NCBI GenBank assembly: GCA_016706865.1
Contig: JADJIS010000003.1
Coordinates: 1,488,001-1,552,000, forward strand
Origin: Bacteroidota bacterium
GTDB lineage: Bacteria > Bacteroidota > Bacteroidia > Chitinophagales > BACL12
DNA length: 64,000 nt
Direction of reading: 5' to 3'
Part shown: one piece after another, positions 24,317 through 33,765 of the stretch
How positions within the stretch are numbered: position 1 is the stretch's first letter
Layout of the letters: the number at the start of each line of letters is the position of its first letter
Notes under the pieces: generated by a model
What the model was told of the DNA's origin: nothing
The model's database searches: none
What the model saw: only the letters and a program-made list of their open reading frames with translations
Translations under genes and position numbers: made by a program

Positions 24317-24895
24317 ATGAATCCAAAAACCGATTTTTACTTCAATAAAAATAACAAATGGCAGGAAGAGATCAATAAACTGCGAATGATACTTCTCGAC
24401 TGTGAACTAACGGAAGAATTAAAATGGGGTGTTCCTTGTTATACTTATAAAAAAAGTAATATCGTTTTAATTCACGTATTTAAAGAATATTGCGCTCTTT
24501 TATTTTTTAAGGGTGTTCTATTAAAAGATACCAAAGGCATACTGATCCAACAAACGGAAAATGTGCAATCTGCGCGACAAATCAGGTTTACGGATCTAAA
24601 ACAAATTGTCAAACTGGAACGCACCATAAAAACATATGTATATGAGGCAATAGAAATAGAAACTGCCGGTTTAAAAGTGCCAATGAAAAAGACAAAGGAA
24701 TATGATATTCCGGAAGAGTTTCAAATTAAATTAAAAAAATCATCTGCATTAAAGGAAGCATTTTATGCACTTACACCCGGCAGACAAAGGGGCTACCTGC
24801 TTTACTTCTCCTCGGCGAAGTTAGCCAAAACAAGAGAGGATCGGATTGAAAAATATTCCAAACAAATTTTAGCAGGAAAAGGATTGGAGGATTAA
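24317..24895 (+). CDS. YdeI/OmdA family protein with DUF1801-type domain
   Basis: A 192-residue protein. ATG 24317 is preferred; an in-frame ATG at 24296 would add seven residues. The N-terminal half (NPKTDFYFNKNNKWQEEINK to LFFKGVLL) is DUF1801-like, and the C-terminal half (LKKSSALKEAFYALTPGRQR, with GYLLYFSSAKLAKTREDRIE) is the bacteriocin-protection OmdA domain. E. coli/Salmonella YdeI relatives are tied to antimicrobial peptide tolerance. That role here is only by family. A shorter relative lies at 63467. Confidence 0.88.
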   Translation: MNPKTDFYFNKNNKWQEEINKLRMILLDCELTEELKWGVPCYTYKKSNIVLIHVFKEYCALLFFKGVLLKDTKGILIQQTENVQSARQIRFTDLKQIVKLERTIKTYVYEAIEIETAGLKVPMKKTKEYDIPEEFQIKLKKSSALKEAFYALTPGRQRGYLLYFSSAKLAKTREDRIEKYSKQILAGKGLED

Positions 24896-25110
24896 TAAAA
24901 AAACCTAATACTTCTTAGATCGGAATGTGAATTTTCCATAAACACAATTAAAACATATATCCACCTATATTATTTAACGATAAGTGAATTAATATCCCCT
25001 AAATATCAATCCCCGGATCCACGAATGACGAATCACGATTCACGTTAAAATTTATCGTTATTTCCTAACTCCATTTGATCAATAATTATTATCATTGTAA
25101 AAAAAACGCA

Positions 25111-26823
25111 ATGAAAGCCCTGCTAATTCACATTTTTTTTTGCTGCTTTATTTGCCAGGTTAACGCACAGGCTCCAACTGTTTATAAGCAAGTGGAACGA
25201 GGTTTTACATACAGTTTTTCAAGTGAAAAATTTAAAAAGTTTCCTAAAATTGTATATGTAGACCCCTTGTCTGATGCTGACCTCGCAGATCTGCATAGAA
25301 CGATGATCATTTTTACTGTGAATGATACTTATTTTGCATTAATGTCGCAAAAAGAAATAATTGAATTTCTGACAAATTTACCCCAGGGTCCTTTAAAAAT
25401 TGGAGCAAGTTTTGAGTCATCGGAAAACTCACCTACCTATTACCTAAATGCCTTTATACCTCCTGTAAAAGCAGATCATCCGGATGGCACTTGTTTATCG
25501 GGTGATTGTACTAATGGAACAGGTTATTTACGTTATAAAAATTATGATTATTACAGAGGTGTTTTTAAAAATAATATTCCGGTGGAAGGTGATTTTTATA
25601 ATTCCGCAACAGCAACCAGAACAAAGATTCCCGACCCGGCATTAAGCGATACAACATACAAACATTATTTATCCGACCTCACCACGGTAGATGGTAAAGG
25701 AGATTGGAAATTTAAACGTTTATATACTTCAGATAAATCGGCAACACCTGATATTTATTATGAAAGCGGTCGAAAATACCGCGGTGAACTCGATGGTTTA
25801 GTTCCACATGGAAAAGGTATGATCACCTACACCAAAATGAAAGTTGTTGATCCGAATATTTCCACACAGATTTTGGCACCATTGATTCTGGAAGGAGAAT
25901 TTGAAAAAGGCAAATTTATAAAAGCAACACGGATGCGCACTGATGCATATACAGGAATGTTTATCGATGGCAATATTAGTGCAGGTGTAAGCAGAATGGA
26001 ATATTTTTATCGTGTAACAAATCCAACACTTAAATCATGGGGATATAGAAATGCACAAAATGATTACGTCCCTGAAGAAAGAACCATTTTCAAATTAAAT
26101 GAGGGAGGCTTTTGTTATAATGGACAATTTACCGGTTCCGGAATTTATTATTGTAATCAATATGCATACAGTGCAATATATGGCGGTGAAATACATATAA
26201 AAAGTATTAAAGATGGTTTTGTAAATGATAGTGTTGAATTGGTGCTGCCACATCTTAATTATCGCAAAAAGTTTACTGTTCAGGAAGGTTACCGAAAGTT
26301 TATCAGACTCGACCTCCTGGAAGATTATATTGAAATTTATTACACAACCGGAAAAATGCCTCCTGGCAATTGGAATACATTTGTTGGCGAATACGTAAAA
26401 AAAGAACCCGATACAAGAACCTACACCTCATCAGAAGTTTTAGCTGCATTGGCAATGGAATATAAAATACCAATTAATGTCAAATATGGCAACACCGCAA
26501 AGATTATTGGTGAAGGTGGAGTCTTGTCCGACAATTACCTCAGCACCGGTATAACATTTGGCGACTACTTAGATGCTGGTGAAAGTTTAATGTTGCTTGT
26601 ACTCTCCTACAATGGTGCTGCGATAGAAGTATCAAATAAAAATGGAGTTTGTGCTCCCGAAATTATTATCCCAAAGGAAGCAGGCACCGGCATCTCCCTA
26701 CAGTTACACAATTGCGATTGGTCGCAAATGGATGATTATAGGATCTATGTTCCCTTTAAAATAAATTGTTTTCAGCCGTCTACGGAAATGTATTATATAC
26801 TTTATAAGATATCAAATAAATAA
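25111..26823 (+). CDS. Large secreted protein with MORN-like repeats
   Basis: A 570-residue protein. ATG 25111 is chosen because it begins a good signal peptide (HIFFCCFICQVNAQ); an upstream ATG at 25075 adds a poor leader. Two MORN-like motifs are visible, GTGYLRYKNYDYYRGVFKNN and GRKYRGELDGLVPHGKGMIT, and a third likely near GGFCYNGQFTGSGIYYCN. MORN repeats bind membranes or proteins. The C-terminal 120 residues look like a compact beta domain without a T9SS sorting motif. The family is unknown to me. Confidence 0.72.
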   Translation: MKALLIHIFFCCFICQVNAQAPTVYKQVERGFTYSFSSEKFKKFPKIVYVDPLSDADLADLHRTMIIFTVNDTYFALMSQKEIIEFLTNLPQGPLKIGASFESSENSPTYYLNAFIPPVKADHPDGTCLSGDCTNGTGYLRYKNYDYYRGVFKNNIPVEGDFYNSATATRTKIPDPALSDTTYKHYLSDLTTVDGKGDWKFKRLYTSDKSATPDIYYESGRKYRGELDGLVPHGKGMITYTKMKVVDPNISTQILAPLILEGEFEKGKFIKATRMRTDAYTGMFIDGNISAGVSRMEYFYRVTNPTLKSWGYRNAQNDYVPEERTIFKLNEGGFCYNGQFTGSGIYYCNQYAYSAIYGGEIHIKSIKDGFVNDSVELVLPHLNYRKKFTVQEGYRKFIRLDLLEDYIEIYYTTGKMPPGNWNTFVGEYVKKEPDTRTYTSSEVLAALAMEYKIPINVKYGNTAKIIGEGGVLSDNYLSTGITFGDYLDAGESLMLLVLSYNGAAIEVSNKNGVCAPEIIIPKEAGTGISLQLHNCDWSQMDDYRIYVPFKINCFQPSTEMYYILYKISNK

Positions 26824-26976
26824 CTTTAAATCATTTGTGCGACATTTACACCCATTTATGAGAAAATAAATCCCCCATAATTAATTTAATTTTCTGCAAA
26901 TCGGATTTCAAAATTTATCCAAAATGACTATACAAGCTAGATAATTTTTCGCAACTAATGGATGGCACAATTTTTT

Positions 26977-26984
26977 TATCTTGA
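26977..26984 (+). promoter_or_regulatory. Promoter-like -7 box before a VOC gene
   Basis: TATCTTGA resembles TAnnTTTG and lies 21 bases before ATG 27006, a distance seen for several well-supported promoters in this window. Confidence 0.35.
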
Positions 26985-27005
26985 ATATTAATCAAATTCA
27001 ATAAA

Positions 27006-27482
27006 ATGGCAACCTCCAAAGCTAAAAAAACCTCTACAACACCTAAAACATCCGCAACAAAGAAAAAGAGTCCTTACGATACCCGCAAAATGAACCCTGT
27101 TGTGCATTTTGAATTTCCGGCGGAGGACAGAAAAAGAATATCAAAATTTTATGCTTCTGCCTTTGGATGGAAAACAGAACAATTAGGACCGGAGATGGGA
27201 AATTATGTAACTGCAAGCACTTGCGAAACAAAAAAAACAGGCTCTCCAAAAGAACTCGGTATGATAAACGGTGGTTTCTATACCAAAGATGATAATCAGC
27301 CTGAAGTTTATCCATCGGTAGTAATAGCAGTTGCCGACATTAATAAAGCAATGAAAAAAATTGAAAAGGCCGGTGGAGAAATAATTGGAGATCCAATGGA
27401 AATTCAGGGAATAGGAATGATGGTATCATTTTATGATTCTGAAGGCAACAGAAATAGTATAATGGAACCTATCATGAAATGA
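27006..27482 (+). CDS. VOC family protein with a Lys/Thr-rich N-terminal tail
   Basis: A 158-residue protein. The first 28 residues are Lys-, Thr- and Ser-rich (MATSKAKKTSTTPKTSATKK), and the rest is a VOC/glyoxalase fold: NPVVHFEFPAEDRKRISKFY, AFGWKTEQLG and the closing DSEGNRNSIMEP. The basic tail is unusual for the family and could bind nucleic acid or a surface, or be disordered. The next gene, an SRPBCC protein, is 39 bases downstream and probably in the same transcript. Confidence 0.88.
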   Translation: MATSKAKKTSTTPKTSATKKKSPYDTRKMNPVVHFEFPAEDRKRISKFYASAFGWKTEQLGPEMGNYVTASTCETKKTGSPKELGMINGGFYTKDDNQPEVYPSVVIAVADINKAMKKIEKAGGEIIGDPMEIQGIGMMVSFYDSEGNRNSIMEPIMK

Positions 27483-27521
27483 TAATATATGTGATATTAA
27501 TTTAATTAAAATTATTTTATC

Positions 27522-28022
27522 ATGAATAAGAATTTGTTGTACGAGTTTACAATTGATAAAGAAAATAAAACCATCTATATCAAAAGAGAATTTGACGCAG
27601 CGCTTCCTTTAATTTGGAATGCATTTACTAAAAGTGAGATGTTAGACCAATGGTGGGCACCCAAACCTTGGAAGGCCAAAACAAAAACCATGGATTTTAA
27701 ACCGGGTGGATATTGGCTCTACGCCATGGTAGGCCCAAATAATGAAGAACATTGGAGCACTTTAAATTATTCCTTTGTTAAAGATCAAAATAAGTTTATT
27801 GGCCAGACCGCCTTCACAGATGAGGAAGGGAATATAAACAAGGAAATGCCTCAATCAACATGGGAAGTTAACTTTACAACTAAGGGTGATGCAACGCTTG
27901 TGGAATTTATGATTTCTTATAATGAACTCTCTCACTTGGAAAAAATAATCGAAATGGGTTTTAAAGGGGGCATCACAATGACAATGAACCACTTGGATGA
28001 AATATTACCTTCTTTGGAATAA
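27522..28022 (+). CDS. SRPBCC (AHSA1-like) domain protein
   Basis: A 166-residue AHSA1-like protein. Marker segments are IKREFDAALPLIWNAFTKSE, LDQWWAPKPWKAKTKTMDFK and the closing helix MGFKGGITMTMNHLDEILPS. The WWAPKPW motif is typical of the subgroup often called activator of Hsp90 ATPase-like or DUF1768-neighbour SRPBCC, with no demonstrated Hsp90 role in bacteria. It lies 39 bases after a VOC gene; VOC-SRPBCC pairs are a common bacterial combination. Confidence 0.88.
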   Translation: MNKNLLYEFTIDKENKTIYIKREFDAALPLIWNAFTKSEMLDQWWAPKPWKAKTKTMDFKPGGYWLYAMVGPNNEEHWSTLNYSFVKDQNKFIGQTAFTDEEGNINKEMPQSTWEVNFTTKGDATLVEFMISYNELSHLEKIIEMGFKGGITMTMNHLDEILPSLE

Positions 28023-28263
28023 ATTATATGTTTATTTTCTGTATTGATTATATTTCACAATTGTAATTTCGACTTACAATATCATCTTGTAAATTAAATC
28101 TAGTGCGATCTTTTTACTTTGCCACTTCTTTACAAAGGAATTACAAAATTTACAGATTAGAATTAAAGAATTGGAAATCTAAGTCATAGATTTGCTAAAA
28201 GGTAATTTTCTTATTTTGATGTGCTTTAGGCGAACATCTGATGAAAAATTAACATTATAATAG

Positions 28264-29181
28264 ATGAAAATACAATTTTACTTACTTATTACATTTTCTT
28301 TATTGGTTTTTAAAATTCAAGCCCAAATCATTTCCGACATCGATGGAAACGCTTATAATACAATAACAATTGGTTCGCAGGTGTGGATGCAGGAGAATTT
28401 AAGAACCACCCATTTAAATAACGGTCAGGAAATACCAACAACAACACTCACAGTCAATAACGATTCCACCTCAATTTATCACTGGGCATATGATGATGAT
28501 CCCGTGAATATTAATACCTATGGAAGATTATATACATGGTTTACAGTGAATACAAATACTCTGTGTCCCCTTGGCTGGCATGTTCCTGATTATGATGAAT
28601 GGATAATACTAAGTAATTTTTTAGGAGGAGATTCTATTGCCGGTGCAAAAATGAAAGAAGTTGGCACAGAACATTGGACAAGCACTGATGTTTCGGTAAA
28701 TAATATAAGTAATTTTACCGGTCTCCCGGGTGGATTCCGAGGGAATCCAAATGGGTTTATTAATTTAAATACTTTAGGCAGTTTTTGGAGCGCAACGCTT
28801 TGGTCATCTGATACTTTTCCTAGAGGATACATTTTTAATTTAAAGTCAACAAACTCAATTTTAGAGGAATCTATCGCTGTTGGAAATTGCGGATTGTCCG
28901 TTCGTTGTATGAAGGATCTTACAACAGATATTAATAACTTTCATCCCAAAGAAATTATAAATATCTTCCCCAACCCAACAACCGACAAATTAAATATTAA
29001 CTTTGAAAAACCGGGAGAAAAATTAGTTTCCATTTATGATATTACCGGAATTTTAATATTCGAAATCAAATTGACAAAATCAAATAATATTTTGGATCTT
29101 AGTTTCCTGTCGCACGGAATTTACATCATAAAAATAGCAGGCGATGGGATTAATGTTACGAAGAAAATGATCAAGGAGTAA
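28264..29181 (+). CDS. FISUMP-domain protein with T9SS sorting domain
   Basis: A 305-residue secreted protein. After a signal peptide (LLVFKIQAQ) comes the FISUMP domain: IDGNAYNTITIGSQVWMQEN, with YGRLYTWF, CPLGWHVPDYDEWIILSNFL, and a C-terminal WSAT motif near SFWSATLWSS, ending SVRCMKD. A type A sorting domain follows (NIFPNPTTDKLNINF to KKMIKE), so T9SS should deliver it to the cell surface or medium. FISUMP domains are often found in adhesive or carbohydrate-related surface proteins; the role here is unknown. Confidence 0.9.
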   Translation: MKIQFYLLITFSLLVFKIQAQIISDIDGNAYNTITIGSQVWMQENLRTTHLNNGQEIPTTTLTVNNDSTSIYHWAYDDDPVNINTYGRLYTWFTVNTNTLCPLGWHVPDYDEWIILSNFLGGDSIAGAKMKEVGTEHWTSTDVSVNNISNFTGLPGGFRGNPNGFINLNTLGSFWSATLWSSDTFPRGYIFNLKSTNSILEESIAVGNCGLSVRCMKDLTTDINNFHPKEIINIFPNPTTDKLNINFEKPGEKLVSIYDITGILIFEIKLTKSNNILDLSFLSHGIYIIKIAGDGINVTKKMIKE

Positions 29182-29205
29182 AAACAAAAGTTTAGTTATA
29201 TACCT

Positions 29206-30054
29206 ATGAATAAAGGCTACAAATTAACTAAGAAGCTTCAGAAAGAGTTTTTCAATTTAATTAAAGATGAAGAGGTGGACAATTCTGTAAAAGTTGCGGA
29301 ATTAATAAATGAGTTTCCTGAACTTGTAAATGCTGAAGTGTCGGGCATGGCAAAAGGGATAGATGGTTATTCTGCTCTCATGCTTGCAGTTCGATTCTAT
29401 AATATTAACATAGCAAAAATATTGGTTTCATCCGGTGCTGATGTAAATTTTATTGATAGTTCAAATGTAAGAATTAAGCACTATCCGGTATTTTTTGACC
29501 TTATAGATTCATTAAGGGATTTCGTTGGTATGAAAAAGAATAAGGAAGTGCAAAATAGTTATGAATTATGGGATTTAATGGAATCGCATAATCTGGATTA
29601 TTGCATGAAATCAATTATTCATGATAAAGTTAATCGACCGGAAAATTGCATTCAGGCATTTATAAGACTGGTAGGTGCAAAGTATAAAAACAGACATTTG
29701 GTGCACAATGAAACCAGATATGATCCGCCAAATCCGTATCTGAATATTTTTAGATTTAGTGAGGAAAGCAGAGACAAAATAATGGAGGAAGGATTCGAAA
29801 AAATTGCTATTCGGTTAATCGAATCTACACCAGTCGAACTAATAAAAGAATTAGATGCAAATCATTATCGCGGTTTGTCTGGTGCAATTTTACCATTCTA
29901 TATTGAAAACGGTTTTGTCGACAATTTCTCCCTTACAGTGGTAAATAAATTGGTCTTACAGAAATATGGTTTTGAAATAAAAAACATGTATGATGAAAAC
30001 TACATAAAAGGGTATGATAAAGATCTACTCCTTTTTAAAAATAAAATTGCATAG
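29206..30054 (+). CDS. Ankyrin-repeat protein
   Basis: A 282-residue protein without a signal peptide. The clear repeat is DGYSALMLAVRFYNINIAKI followed by LVSSGADVNFID, with weaker helices on both sides. The second half (about residues 110-282) is helical, charged and unrecognised. It starts 24 bases after the T9SS gene, so co-transcription is possible. Ankyrin repeats mediate protein contacts. No partner is evident. Confidence 0.75.
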   Translation: MNKGYKLTKKLQKEFFNLIKDEEVDNSVKVAELINEFPELVNAEVSGMAKGIDGYSALMLAVRFYNINIAKILVSSGADVNFIDSSNVRIKHYPVFFDLIDSLRDFVGMKKNKEVQNSYELWDLMESHNLDYCMKSIIHDKVNRPENCIQAFIRLVGAKYKNRHLVHNETRYDPPNPYLNIFRFSEESRDKIMEEGFEKIAIRLIESTPVELIKELDANHYRGLSGAILPFYIENGFVDNFSLTVVNKLVLQKYGFEIKNMYDENYIKGYDKDLLLFKNKIA

Positions 30055-30320
30055 CGCTTTCGCCAGTATTCATGCCAAATAGTTTGTAAATATAATGATC
30101 TTATAATTCAAATTAGGGTGATAAAATCTTTCGGAGAAATTCATACCCTGAAAATCATAAAACAATAGCATAAGGTTTTGCATTTGGTTTTTAATGGCAA
30201 ATATTTCACTAACAACCACAGAAGCTAGTATAAAGTGATGTATCTTCACTTAGAAACTGATTTATTTAAGGATGAGCTAAATTTACGTAGATTCACAAAA
30301 CATTATTCGAAATCCCAATA

Positions 30321-30803
30321 ATGACAAAGCTGCCAACAACTATACTTCTGATACTTTTTTCAACACTGCTGTTTGGACAGAAAAAGGAACGCAAATCATT
30401 TTTTTTAGAAATTGGTGGAAGTGGTGGATTGGGCTCCATAAATTATGAAAGTGAATTTTTTACTAAAAATCATACAGATTTTACCTGGAGGGCGGGATTA
30501 AGCATCGCTCCTATCGATAAAAACAATGGAGTGGGAATTGTTTTCCCGTTAATGATAAATTCTATTTGCGGTAAAAACGCTCATAAACTGGAATACGGAT
30601 TGGGTCAGGGAATTACCATTACTACAAAGGGAAGTTTTTTTGCTCTAACAACGGCTGTTTTAGGCTACCGATATCAACCGGAAACTAAAAGCTGGTATTA
30701 CAGAGTCAGCTATACCCCTCTCATCTCCTATCTCGTTGATCTTCAAATACAGCAATGGGGAGGATTAAGCATTGGTTATACATTTAATAATAATCCTAAA
30801 TGA
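30321..30803 (+). CDS. Small secreted protein, probably outer-membrane barrel
   Basis: A 160-residue protein with a signal peptide (LLILFSTLLFGQ). Strands such as FFLEIGGSGGLGSINYESEF and WYYRVSYTPLISYLVDLQIQ alternate in polarity and end in a terminal aromatic strand (GGLSIGYTF), consistent with a small beta-barrel. It overlaps the start of the next gene by four bases (ATGA at 30800), so the two form an operon. Confidence 0.68.
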   Translation: MTKLPTTILLILFSTLLFGQKKERKSFFLEIGGSGGLGSINYESEFFTKNHTDFTWRAGLSIAPIDKNNGVGIVFPLMINSICGKNAHKLEYGLGQGITITTKGSFFALTTAVLGYRYQPETKSWYYRVSYTPLISYLVDLQIQQWGGLSIGYTFNNNPK

Positions 30804-31564
30804 AAAAAATAATAATTTTATTTGTATTTGGAACACTGATTATATCCTGCAACAAAGAAAAATTCTTTGACGGACCCGATTTTTTTGAGGATGATTTTGA
30901 AAATTATTCTGCTTTAGAGGATTTACTTTCAGATGAGGATGAAAATTGGTCGTTTACACAACTTACAAATGAAAATAATATTATTTTAGTAGATACTTCG
31001 AAATTCCATTCGGGTAATAGATCATTAAAATTTATTGCTGCAAGATCAACAAATGAACTTCTTTCCAAATGTAGTATCGCGAAACAAAATATGGCTTTTT
31101 GGGAGGGAGAAACAGTGAGGCTTAGTGGATGGTATTTTATAGAGGGAACAAATGCACTGGATTGGTTATTTCTTTTCGACCTGGAGGAACAAACTGCCAT
31201 TGGTGCGGGTCCTGGTATGCGACTTGCATTAGTAAATAACCAACTCCTGGTTGAATATAAGTTTTACGAAAGTTCCATCCTGCAACCCATAGGGCAGGAA
31301 ATTGATTTTCCAAGAAACGAATGGGTGGAGATAGTTTGGGAAGTTAAACTCTCACAAAAAAATGAAGGCACGGTAAAACTTTGGCAAAACGGAATATTAA
31401 TTATTGATACCAAAAATAATAGGACACTTCCAAAAGACCTTCTATATTCGCAACAAGGCACCAAAGGGATGTACAGCAGTGTGGAAATTGGAATAACAGC
31501 AAATTCAAAGGATAATGACCTTACGATTTGGGTAGATGATATAATTTTTGAAAGGATCAATTAA
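30800..31564 (+). CDS. Lipoprotein with concanavalin-like jelly-roll domain
   Basis: A 254-residue lipoprotein; the lipobox is TLIISC with Cys17. The mature part resembles the polysaccharide-lyase/LamG-like fold: FEDDFENYSALEDLL, the FHSGNRSLKFIAARST motif (typical of lyase-like jelly rolls), VRLSGWYFIEG, and WVEIVWEVKLSQ before DLTIWVDDIIFERI. That pattern is seen in heparin lyase-like and carbohydrate-binding domains. Catalytic residues cannot be assigned. It is translationally coupled to the barrel gene. Confidence 0.75.
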   Translation: MKKIIILFVFGTLIISCNKEKFFDGPDFFEDDFENYSALEDLLSDEDENWSFTQLTNENNIILVDTSKFHSGNRSLKFIAARSTNELLSKCSIAKQNMAFWEGETVRLSGWYFIEGTNALDWLFLFDLEEQTAIGAGPGMRLALVNNQLLVEYKFYESSILQPIGQEIDFPRNEWVEIVWEVKLSQKNEGTVKLWQNGILIIDTKNNRTLPKDLLYSQQGTKGMYSSVEIGITANSKDNDLTIWVDDIIFERIN

Positions 31565-31618
31565 AGATTATGTAAAATCCTGACTCTTAATTAAATTTGT
31601 TACACAATAAAAAAGTAA

Positions 31619-32203
31619 ATGATTAAATATTTTCTTATAAGTCTTTTATTTTTAACGAGATTTTCTGTCAAGAGTGAGAATCCGAATTTGCCTCTTCAGA
31701 ATGAAGACAATATAATCAAAGGTATTTCATTATTGGATACATTAAGATACGACACCTTAATCCCAATTTTTGATGGGCTGTTCATTACGTACGACAAAAT
31801 TGACAGTCTTCACTATATCTCCATTGCAAATAAATATATAGCAGATACTATAACGGCAATTTTTACCGGTGATTATATCACAGCTTACACAAAAAAATGG
31901 GGGGTAATTGACAGCATTGGAAACATTATTGTGCCCTTTATTTGTGATGGTGTGAAAACGATTTCAGCAAATGAGGGAATTTTATCTGTATATTCCCATA
32001 GTTTTTCACTTAACACGGGTATTCCAAGATATCGATATTTCGGCAAATATTTTTTCTTTACAAAAGAAGGAATTTCAAATCAACCAGGAGTAGATTTTAA
32101 TATAAAGGTTGAATATATTGCTGATTGGCACAATGCAGAATTTGTTATTCCCAAGGGACCAGATTTTTTTTTACCGGAGGGAAATAGAGTTATAAACAGA
32201 TAA
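31619..32203 (+). CDS. Secreted protein with a WG-repeat-like segment
   Basis: A 194-residue protein with a short signal peptide (FLISLLFLTRFSVKS). The segment ITAYTKKWGVIDSIGNIIVP followed by FICDGVKTISANEGILSVYS has the WG-repeat signature (W-G-x-I-D..G.I..P). Only one such repeat is clear. It lies 54 bases after the jelly-roll lipoprotein and 21 bases before another lipoprotein gene. Confidence 0.6.
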   Translation: MIKYFLISLLFLTRFSVKSENPNLPLQNEDNIIKGISLLDTLRYDTLIPIFDGLFITYDKIDSLHYISIANKYIADTITAIFTGDYITAYTKKWGVIDSIGNIIVPFICDGVKTISANEGILSVYSHSFSLNTGIPRYRYFGKYFFFTKEGISNQPGVDFNIKVEYIADWHNAEFVIPKGPDFFLPEGNRVINR

Positions 32204-32224
32204 TAAATTTGAAATACTATAGTA

Positions 32225-32848
32225 ATGAGTTTCCAAAAATTTAAATACAGAATTCAAACATACGTTTCTTCTTTTGTTAAGATTATTTTAATACTATTGT
32301 TAGTTATTCCCGTTTCATGTTCACCTAAAAATAACAAGGCTGTTGTACCCGATGAAAAAACCGAAATTGAATTACCGCAGATGGACAATAATCTAGCTCT
32401 TGATTCTATTTCTATAGAAGATAATTACGCGGATAATCCTTTTCCATTCCCAGATGATTCCATGTCTGTAAAATATTTTATAAAATATATCACTAAACCT
32501 GTTGAAGAAGTCTCAAAAAAAACTTACAACTTACATGACATCCAGTCAGTTGACACATTAATCACCATAAAATGGGAGAATTCAAGGGTGGATTTTTACA
32601 GATCTTCCTACACCAAAAGGGATTTAATTGAGTATGCAGATATTTATGATGCAGCATTTATTTTTAAAGAAGGAGTAAAAATAGGTATGAGTTTGGAGGA
32701 GGTAAAAAGCAAATTTGCCATTTTAAGGAATGATAATAAAAATTATAAATACATAGAGTTCTATTATGGAGATGCAACCAATTATACTGTTTTATTTTTT
32801 GAGGATGGAAAATTAAAATCAGTTCGATATATGCCGTACACAGGATAA
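32225..32848 (+). CDS. Lipoprotein of unknown function
   Basis: A 207-residue protein. A positively charged start leads into a hydrophobic stretch and a lipobox (LVIPVSC, Cys36). The mature part contains acidic, disordered-looking sequence (EKTEIELPQMDNNLALDSIS) and a C-terminal alpha/beta region (KEGVKIGMSLEEVKSKFAIL, typical of BamE/SmpA-like or DUF-type lipoproteins). I do not recognise the exact family. Confidence 0.65.
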   Translation: MSFQKFKYRIQTYVSSFVKIILILLLVIPVSCSPKNNKAVVPDEKTEIELPQMDNNLALDSISIEDNYADNPFPFPDDSMSVKYFIKYITKPVEEVSKKTYNLHDIQSVDTLITIKWENSRVDFYRSSYTKRDLIEYADIYDAAFIFKEGVKIGMSLEEVKSKFAILRNDNKNYKYIEFYYGDATNYTVLFFEDGKLKSVRYMPYTG

Positions 32849-32886
32849 AAGTAGTAGCCAGAACAGACATTAATAAATTTGCAGTT

Positions 32887-33660
32887 ATGCGGGAAAAATT
32901 AACACCATTTTTACTGTTATTGCTTGTAGCATTGAGTTTCCCGTTAAAAGCAGATTCCTATGCATCCATGATCTTTTCAGGCGAAATTATAGAAAAAGAA
33001 AAATCAGAAATGTTCAAAAACTGGTTTTGGAATATAAATGGAATTAGCTTCTATCCTACTACTGACACAATGCTTATCCCACTAAATAAATCCGGTTTCG
33101 ACACAATATATTTTAAGAGGGATGATAAACCACAGCGATTAATTCTCACAAAATTTTCTCCGGGTGGGGTTTATGAAATCCTTTTTAGCGCGTGCTGTTT
33201 TGATTTTGATATTGAAGACACTAAAATGCTAGTCTATTTAAATAGTTTACCATTAGATTCAACCGATACTCACAAACGCAACAATGGCAAAGTTCAATTC
33301 AAATTATTGAATAAACAAAATTCAGATACTTTAATAGGTATGTTTGGGAACATTTCTTCCTTTTTCGGGGGTCAGATTTTGAAAAACAATGGAATCACAA
33401 CATTAATTAATCCCTTTACAACCGGACTGTCGACATATATTTACAAGATCAGTATTGGAGTCGCAACCCAGGTTCCCCAAAATGAAATATTAAAGGATTC
33501 TGTTGTTTATATTTTTACTGAAATGACCCATGGAGTTCAACAACCTCAATATGTTATAAATGAAATTTTATCTACGATAGAATACCGGTTTTTTCAAAAG
33601 GAGAATTTACTTGTGACTTTTGATCATAAAATCAATAAAATGACCTTATCTATTATCTAG
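32887..33660 (+). CDS. Secreted protein of unknown function
   Basis: A 257-residue protein with a signal peptide (LLLLVALSFPLKADS). The region after the signal has beta-strand character (MLIPLNKSGFDTIYFKRDDK) and two adjacent Cys (ACCFDF). It probably acts in the periplasm or at the surface. It lies 38 bases downstream of the lipoprotein at 32225. No domain is recognised. Confidence 0.6.
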   Translation: MREKLTPFLLLLLVALSFPLKADSYASMIFSGEIIEKEKSEMFKNWFWNINGISFYPTTDTMLIPLNKSGFDTIYFKRDDKPQRLILTKFSPGGVYEILFSACCFDFDIEDTKMLVYLNSLPLDSTDTHKRNNGKVQFKLLNKQNSDTLIGMFGNISSFFGGQILKNNGITTLINPFTTGLSTYIYKISIGVATQVPQNEILKDSVVYIFTEMTHGVQQPQYVINEILSTIEYRFFQKENLLVTFDHKINKMTLSII

Positions 33661-33705
33661 TTAGATTCAACGATACCCAAGAGGCAACTGATTAACTAAT
33701 TTTTA

Positions 33706-33713
33706 TATATTTG
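33706..33713 (+). promoter_or_regulatory. -7 box before a VOC gene
   Basis: TATATTTG is a perfect match to TAnnTTTG and lies 52 bases before ATG 33766. No TTG is found at the expected -33 distance. Confidence 0.45.
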
Positions 33714-33765
33714 TATCCAGAATATTTTTTCAAAACGCGAACTTTTAATATTTAAAAACAATATT

